From the NCBI RefSeq assembly GCF_002752165.1, contig NZ_MOMB01000002.1, forward strand, positions 62,001 through 126,000: a stretch of DNA of 64,000 bases, in the 5' to 3' direction. Position numbers and translations under genes: made by a program. Of the stretch, positions 58,497 through 64,000 are shown piece by piece (position 1 is the first letter of the stretch; every line of letters starts with the position of its first letter). This stretch comes from Erwinia sp. OLFS4 (GTDB lineage: Bacteria; Pseudomonadota; Gammaproteobacteria; Enterobacterales; Enterobacteriaceae). Below the pieces are notes generated by a model, which was not told where the DNA came from, searched no databases, and saw nothing but the letters and a program-made list of their open reading frames with translations.

Positions 58497-59183
58497 ATGC
58501 TGTATGGTTATTCTGAAGTTATTTTGCATGGGACAATAGTCAGCCTTGAGCTGGCACTGAGCGCGGTAATTCTGGCCGTGATTATTGGTTTGATTGGTGC
58601 CGGGGCAAAACTTTCCGCTAACCGTTTTTTTCAGCTGATCTTTGAAGGCTACACCACTCTGATTCGTGGAGTTCCCGATCTGGTGTTGATGCTACTTATC
58701 TTTTACGGTCTGCAGATTGCGCTTAATCATATCACCGACCTGTTAGGGATTAACCAGTTTGATATCGATCCGATGGTGGCCGGTATCATTACCCTGGGTT
58801 TTATCTACGGCGCCTATTTTACCGAAACCTTCCGGGGGGCATATCTGGCGGTGCCCAGGGGACAAATTGAAGCTGCCGTCGCTTTTGGTTTCACCGCCTC
58901 GCAGACATTTCGCCGCATTTTGTTTCCGGCGATGATGCGCTTTGCCTTGCCGGGTATTGGTAATAACTGGCAGGTTATCCTTAAAGCAACCGCACTGGTT
59001 TCCTTACTGGGGCTGGAAGACGTGGTAAAGGCGACCCAGCTGGCGGGAAAAAGTACCTGGCAACCGTTCTATTTCGCCCTTGTGGCCGGCGTAATCTATC
59101 TGGCGTTTACCACGGTGTCAAACGGGGTGCTTTGGTGGCTGGATAAACGCTATTCCGTTGGCGTAAAAAGGGCTGACTTATGA
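58497..59183 (+). CDS. hisQ: Histidine/basic amino acid ABC permease HisQ
   Basis: 228 residues, full length, five membrane helices. The ATPase-contact (EAA) loop reads GQIEAAVAFGFTASQTFRRILFPAMMR, and the N-terminal TTLIRGVPDLVLMLLIFYG is typical of the HisMQ group. It overlaps hisM by 4 nt. Confidence 0.95.
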   Translation: MLYGYSEVILHGTIVSLELALSAVILAVIIGLIGAGAKLSANRFFQLIFEGYTTLIRGVPDLVLMLLIFYGLQIALNHITDLLGINQFDIDPMVAGIITLGFIYGAYFTETFRGAYLAVPRGQIEAAVAFGFTASQTFRRILFPAMMRFALPGIGNNWQVILKATALVSLLGLEDVVKATQLAGKSTWQPFYFALVAGVIYLAFTTVSNGVLWWLDKRYSVGVKRADL

Positions 59184-59896
59184 TAGAAATCATTCAGGAG
59201 TACTGGAAAGCCCTGCTATGGACAGACGGTTACCGTTTCTCTGGTGTCGCCATCACGCTATGGTTACTGGTGCTGTCGGTGGTGACAGGCGGATGTATCG
59301 CGGTATTGCTGGCGATCGCTCGTGTTTCCCCCTATAAAGCCCTACGTTTGCCGGTGTGGTTGTTTACTTATGTTTTCCGGGGTACGCCGCTTTATGTTCA
59401 GCTGTTAGTTTTTTATTCCGGCATGTATACCCTGGAAATCGTCAAAGGAAATGAACTGCTCAATGCTTTTTTTCGCAGCGGCCTGAACTGTACCTTACTG
59501 GCGCTGACCCTGAATACCTGTGCTTATACCACCGAAATTTTTGCCGGCGCTATTCGTGGGGTGGCCCACGGTGAAATTGAAGCGGCACGCGCTTACGGGT
59601 TTTCAACTTTTAAGCTGTATCGCTGCATTATTTTGCCGTCAGCGTTGCGTAGTGCACTACCGGCCTACAGCAATGAAGTGATTCTGATGTTACATTCCAC
59701 CGCGCTGGCGTTTACGGCAACGGTGCCGGATTTGCTGAAAGTTGCCCGTGATATTAACTCTGCGACGTACCAGCCATTCACCGCATTTGGTATTGCTGCG
59801 CTACTGTATCTGATAATTTCATATGTGTTGATTAGTCTGTTTCGCAAAGCAGAAAAACGCTGGCTGCAACACGTTAAACCCTCATCGTCTCACTGA
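59180..59896 (+). CDS. hisM: Histidine/basic amino acid ABC permease HisM
   Basis: 238 residues, partner of HisQ. The EAA loop is GEIEAARAYGFSTFKLYRCIILPSALR, and YVFRGTPLYVQLLVFYSG is the conserved family segment. Its start lies within the end of hisQ, and hisP begins 9 nt after its stop. Confidence 0.95.
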   Translation: MIEIIQEYWKALLWTDGYRFSGVAITLWLLVLSVVTGGCIAVLLAIARVSPYKALRLPVWLFTYVFRGTPLYVQLLVFYSGMYTLEIVKGNELLNAFFRSGLNCTLLALTLNTCAYTTEIFAGAIRGVAHGEIEAARAYGFSTFKLYRCIILPSALRSALPAYSNEVILMLHSTALAFTATVPDLLKVARDINSATYQPFTAFGIAALLYLIISYVLISLFRKAEKRWLQHVKPSSSH

Positions 59897-59905
59897 GTTA
59901 AATGT

Positions 59906-60679
59906 ATGTCTGAGAACAAATTGCAGGTTACCGATCTCCATAAACATTATGGCGAACATGAGGTGTTAAAAGGCGTATCGCTGCGGGCCGACGCCGGTGA
60001 TGTTATCAGTATTATCGGTTCATCCGGATCAGGGAAAAGTACTTTTTTACGCTGCATCAATTTTCTCGAAAAACCCAGCGAAGGCTCAATTGCGGTTAAT
60101 AAGGTCAATATTAATCTGGTCCGGGACAGTGATGGCCAGCTTAAAGTAGCCAATAAAGAACAACTGCGTTTACTGCGTACCCGGCTAACGATGGTCTTTC
60201 AGCACTTTAATTTATGGAACCATATGACGGTGCTGGAAAACGTAATGGAAGCGCCGGTGCAGGTGCTGGGATTGAGTAAACAGGCTGCACGCGAACGAGC
60301 CGTTCACTACCTCGACAAGGTGGGCATTGATGAGCGCGCTCGGGCAAAATATCCGGTCAACCTCTCCGGCGGTCAGCAACAGCGGGTTTCGATTGCGCGG
60401 GCGCTGGCCATGGAGCCGGAAGTATTATTATTTGACGAACCGACATCCGCGCTTGACCCTGAGCTGGTGGGTGAAGTGTTGCGCATTATGCAAAAGCTGG
60501 CCGAAGAGGGGAAAACCATGGTGGTGGTGACCCATGAAATGGAGTTTGCTCGTCACGTTTCCAGCCATGTGATTTTTTTGCATCAGGGCCGGATAGAAGA
60601 AGAGGGAAAACCGGATGCGGTTTTTGGCAGTCCGAAAAGCCCACGGTTGCAGCAGTTTCTTTCCGGTGCGTTGAAATAA
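59906..60679 (+). CDS. hisP: Histidine/basic amino acid ABC transporter ATPase HisP
   Basis: 257 residues. Walker [10 protein letters not shown] at 38-46, signature LSGGQQQR, Walker [15 protein letters not shown] and the switch histidine in VVTHEMEF are all intact. Energises the HisQM channel. Last gene of the operon, convergent with yfcH. Confidence 0.97.
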   Translation: MSENKLQVTDLHKHYGEHEVLKGVSLRADAGDVISIIGSSGSGKSTFLRCINFLEKPSEGSIAVNKVNINLVRDSDGQLKVANKEQLRLLRTRLTMVFQHFNLWNHMTVLENVMEAPVQVLGLSKQAARERAVHYLDKVGIDERARAKYPVNLSGGQQQRVSIARALAMEPEVLLFDEPTSALDPELVGEVLRIMQKLAEEGKTMVVVTHEMEFARHVSSHVIFLHQGRIEEEGKPDAVFGSPKSPRLQQFLSGALK

Positions 60680-60712
60680 CCGTAATACTGGCGGCGGGCA
60701 GGGGCACACCGG

Positions 60713-61606
60713 CTACACCACATCGGCCAGCGCCGGTGCCAGCTCGCGAAAGCGGAATATAAACCCGGCGTCGTTGAGCTTTTTCGGCAGCAAATACTGG
60801 CCGCCAAGCAGCAATATGGCAGATTCGCCCATTAGCAGACGCAGTGCTGCCGCCGGCATTCGCACCAGCGCAGGGCGATGCATCGCCTGACCGAGCAGAG
60901 CGGCAAACTGAGCGTTTCTTACGCCATAAGGTGCCACCATATTTACCGGCCCGCTGACAGCAGGCTGGTCGATTAACCACATAATGGCATTGACCATATC
61001 ATCAATATGAATCCACGGCAGATATTGCCTGCCGTTGCCAAGCGGGCCGCCTAAGCCAAGCCTGAATGGCAGTTTCATTTTACTCAGTGCGCCACCAGAT
61101 TTTGCCAGTACAACACCGGTTCGCAACAGACAAACGCGGGTCTGTGCACTGGCTGCTTGTTCAGCCAGCGCTTCCCAGCGTGCACACAGCTGGTGGGTGA
61201 ACTCCTGATGACCCGCATCCTCTTCGGTCAGCACCAGGTCACCGCTATTACCATAAAAACCACTGGCTGAACCTGATATCAGCAGCTGAGGTGGCCGGGT
61301 GCTGGCTTTAATTAACGCAGCAATATGTGCAGTAATTTGCCAGCGGCTCTGGCACAGACGTGTTTTTTGACGTTGGCTCCAGCGTCTTGCGGCAATGGGT
61401 TCACCGGCCAGATTAATCACCACGTCAATGCCATCCAGCGAGGTGTGTTGCTGTAAGTCTGACCACAGCGTGACGCGTTTATCCAGACGCTGGCGGGCCT
61501 GTATCGGATTACGGGTGACCACGCTGACCTGATCGCCTTTGGCCAGCAATAGTGGGATCAAATGACTGCCGATTAAACCTGTTCCACCCGTGAGCAAAAT
61601 ATGCAC
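60713..61606 (-). CDS. yfcH: Epimerase-like NAD(P)-binding protein YfcH
   Basis: 297 residues (E. coli YfcH 297). SDR fold of the SulA/YfcH type: [10 protein letters not shown] at 7-16 binds the dinucleotide, [14 protein letters not shown] and [13 protein letters not shown] follow, and the C-terminal DUF1731 segment ([27 protein letters not shown]) is complete. Function not known. Confidence 0.92.
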   Translation of the reverse strand: MHILLTGGTGLIGSHLIPLLLAKGDQVSVVTRNPIQARQRLDKRVTLWSDLQQHTSLDGIDVVINLAGEPIAARRWSQRQKTRLCQSRWQITAHIAALIKASTRPPQLLISGSASGFYGNSGDLVLTEEDAGHQEFTHQLCARWEALAEQAASAQTRVCLLRTGVVLAKSGGALSKMKLPFRLGLGGPLGNGRQYLPWIHIDDMVNAIMWLIDQPAVSGPVNMVAPYGVRNAQFAALLGQAMHRPALVRMPAAALRLLMGESAILLLGGQYLLPKKLNDAGFIFRFRELAPALADVV

Positions 61607-61683
61607 TGTTATTCTCCTGTTGCAGCCGCCTGAGATGAAAATATGTCCTGCTATCAGGATAGAATAAGTCAGCTGATTTGCTG

Positions 61684-62349
61684 TCAGAACGGCGTGAACT
61701 GACTGTCGCCGGGCTGGTTCTCCCGCGTCAGTTTAATCACGCGTTGTGTTGCCGGGCGGATTTGAATACGGGTAAACCAGTTATGAATAGCCGGATAGTT
61801 TGCCAGATCAATCCGCTGCTGTTCATGGCGGTTGATCCACGGCCAGATTGCCATATCGGCAATACTGTAATGATCGCCGGCGACCCAGGGACTTTGCTTT
61901 TGTTCCAGCTGGTGGTTAAGTACGTTATATAACCGATGCGTTTCGGTCTGAAAGCGTTCGATGGCATAAGGAATAGTTTGTGGCGCCACGTGGTTAAAGT
62001 GGTAATTTTGCCCGGATGCCGGACCGAGGCCGGAAGTCTGCCAGAATAACCATTGTAAGGTATTAGCCCGTTCACGCCATTCTGCGCTGAGGAATTTACC
62101 GGTTTTTTCTGCCAGATATATCAGAATTGCCCCTGATTCAAATAAGGCGACCGGTTTGCCACTGTCCACCGGTTGATGATCAACGATAGCCGGAATTTTA
62201 TTGTTAGGCGCGATGTTAAGAAATTCCGTTGTAAATTGCTCACCTTTATTCAGATCAATCTGATGAACCCGAAAAGGTACTGCGGCTTCTTCCAAAAAAA
62301 GCGCGATTTTTTGTCCGTTTGGCGTTGCGGAATAATACAGTTCTATCAT
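61684..62349 (-). CDS. yfcG: Disulfide bond oxidoreductase / GST family protein YfcG
   Basis: 221 residues. Nu-class GST: the N-terminal thioredoxin fold starts [22 protein letters not shown] with the glutathione-contacting TPNG, and SNAIL-type ESGAIL (about 75) follows. The C-terminal helical domain has ADMAIWPW. E. coli YfcG reduces disulfides with glutathione. I used the ATG at 62349, because the 38 codons upstream in frame are not conserved. folX, which lies beside it in E. coli, is absent. Confidence 0.92.
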   Translation of the reverse strand: MIELYYSATPNGQKIALFLEEAAVPFRVHQIDLNKGEQFTTEFLNIAPNNKIPAIVDHQPVDSGKPVALFESGAILIYLAEKTGKFLSAEWRERANTLQWLFWQTSGLGPASGQNYHFNHVAPQTIPYAIERFQTETHRLYNVLNHQLEQKQSPWVAGDHYSIADMAIWPWINRHEQQRIDLANYPAIHNWFTRIQIRPATQRVIKLTRENQPGDSQFTPF

Positions 62350-62524
62350 GAAGTTATCCGTTAATTCAGCCCAATGAGACTGTCGTATAAAAATATAGTT
62401 CAACTTGGTGACAGTTAAAAGTAGAAAGTGCTCTGCAAACTTATTCCACCACTTGCCGAACAATGATTGCTATCGCTACAGAAAGACGGTAAACAAAGAG
62501 TACGTTAACTTGCGGTGCTGATGA

Positions 62525-63175
<651 letters not shown>

Positions 63176-63339
63176 TGATTTCATTGCGATCTGCCGGTTG
63201 ATTCGCTTAGGTTGAACCAGTAGGCTGTGTGGCACGCATCCTGATGCGCGCCAGCAGGCTGAGTTTGTTAAAATAGGGTCACAATCAATTGTTGCGCCGG
63301 TTGCGCGCTGCAGTTAACACGGAATAAAAAGGGTGACAG

Positions 63340-63879
63340 ATGGTGGAGCAACAGCAGGGCGAGGAGTGGGTGGACGTCGTTGATGAGGAGAATAACGTCA
63401 TCGCACACGCCAGCCGTAGCCAGATGCGGGCGCAGTGTTTGCGTCATCGGGCAACCTATATCGTCGTGCACGATGGCATGGGAAAAATTCTGGTTCAGCG
63501 TCGTACAGAGTCAAAGGACTTTATGCCAGGTATGCTGGATGCCACCGCTGGTGGTGTTGTCCAGCGTGGTGAAGTTCTGCTGGATTCAGCGCGACGTGAG
63601 GCAGAAGAGGAGCTGGGCATTGCTGATGTGCCTTTCGCTGAGCATGGCGTGTTCTATTTTGAAGATCAACATTGTCGTGTCTGGGGGGGATTATTCAGCT
63701 GCGTTTCTCACGGGCCTTTTGCCATGCAGGAAGAAGAAGTGGCGGAAGTGTACTGGATGACGCCGGAAGAAATTACTGCGCGCTGCGATGAATTTACTGC
63801 GGATTCACTTAAGGCGCTCTCTTTATGGATTAGTCGCTACAGTGAAGCTGAAAGGCTGAATCAGCAGCAGGCGGGATAA
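63340..63879 (+). CDS. yfcD: Nudix hydrolase YfcD
   Basis: 179 residues with a full Nudix box: G-x5-E-x7-REAEEELGI ([24 protein letters not shown] region, about 71-94). The N-terminal [19 protein letters not shown] resembles isopentenyl-diphosphate isomerase-like Nudix proteins. Substrate unknown. It ends at a strong terminator and is convergent with pta; E. coli yfcC, which separates them there, is absent. Confidence 0.92.
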   Translation: MVEQQQGEEWVDVVDEENNVIAHASRSQMRAQCLRHRATYIVVHDGMGKILVQRRTESKDFMPGMLDATAGGVVQRGEVLLDSARREAEEELGIADVPFAEHGVFYFEDQHCRVWGGLFSCVSHGPFAMQEEEVAEVYWMTPEEITARCDEFTADSLKALSLWISRYSEAERLNQQQAG

Positions 63880-63895
63880 CCTGCGGTGAAAGACA

Positions 63896-63932
63896 TCGCT
63901 AAAAACGGGCACCAGGGCGCCGTTTTTAGCGA
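63896..63932. terminator. Terminator between yfcD and pta
   Basis: Perfect 13-bp stem TCGCTAAAAACGG/CCGTTTTTAGCGA with an 11-nt loop. The internal A5/T5 tracts let it act on both convergent transcripts. Confidence 0.75.
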
Positions 63933-63950
63933 TTAAAGCACCTGGGGCCG

Positions 63951-64000
63951 TTACTGCTGCTGGCTTTCTGCCTGCTGGGCCTGGATGGCGGTTAGCGCAA
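63951..64000 (-). CDS. pta: Phosphate acetyltransferase, C-terminal end only
   Basis: Reading the minus strand, the last 15 codons are ALTAIQAQQAESQQQ and stop. E. coli Pta ends in a similar ALTAIQ...QQ tail, and pta is the expected neighbour of yfcD once yfcC is gone. Only 50 bases are visible, so this rests on the tail match and gene order. Confidence 0.65.
   Translation of the reverse strand, partial: ALTAIQAQQAESQQQ

Overview
The window is a chromosomal stretch of a motile member of the Enterobacterales. Almost every protein is readily alignable with its Escherichia coli counterpart, and gene order follows the E. coli gltX-to-pta segment (gltX, nupC/mntH, glk, alaC, argW, mlaA, fadL, fadIJ, sixA, prmB, aroC, mepA, mnmC/fabB, flk, pdxB, usg, truA, dedA, accD, folC, dedD, cvpA, purF, ubiX, hisJQMP, yfcHGF, yfcD, pta). 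Differences point away from Escherichia itself and are compatible with an Erwinia/Pantoea-like or related genus, but I cannot fix the genus. They are: a complete ccmABCDEFGHI cluster beside argW with separate ccmH and ccmI, only one HisJ/ArgT-type binding protein, and no ypdABC, folX, yfcE or yfcC at their E. coli positions.

Layout. 1-1.6 kb: end of a LysR regulator, a FlxA-like gene behind a FliA-type promoter, and a minus-strand tRNA operon (3 x Val-TAC, then Lys-TTT) with an unusual duplicated trailer. 1.6-9 kb: gltX, yfeC-like regulator, a damaged formate/nitrite-type channel gene, two tRNA-Ala, nupC and mntH divergent, a YghZ-like aldo-keto reductase. 9.3-15.4 kb: glk, alaC, the 23-residue ypdK, a Usp protein, a small lipoprotein, an SMP-30 lactonase, tRNA-Arg(CCT). 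15.8-22.8 kb: cytochrome c maturation operon. 22.8-29.9 kb: mlaA, fadL, yfcZ, fadIJ, sixA. 30-41.9 kb: smrB, prmB, aroC, mepA, yfcA, epmC, yfcL, mnmC, fabB, yfcJ, a rhodanese, flk. 42-47.7 kb: EamA exporter with divergent AraC regulator, pdxB, usg, truA, dedA. 47.7-51.5 kb: a small AT-rich island. 51.5-64 kb: accD to pta.

Working together: lipid metabolism is heavily represented (FadL uptake, FadIJ oxidation, FabB and AccD synthesis, MlaA outer-membrane lipid asymmetry), with recognisable FadR-like and FabR-like operators. The histidine/basic amino acid ABC operon has a sigma-54-like promoter and an NtrC-like site. cvpA-purF carries a PurR-like site.

The most unusual part is the island between dedA and accD, which are neighbours in E. 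coli. It holds two tandem, ungapped paralogues (about 55% identical by hand count; start codons exactly 1011 bp apart) of a protein I do not recognise, plus a sulfotransferase-domain gene that appears to have been split by a frameshift from a short DUF4214-like N-terminus. Other points of note are a compensated double frameshift in the FNT channel gene, a tRNA-Val copy with an A53-C61 mismatch, and a structured element bounded by a duplicated tRNA-Lys 3' end and terminator.
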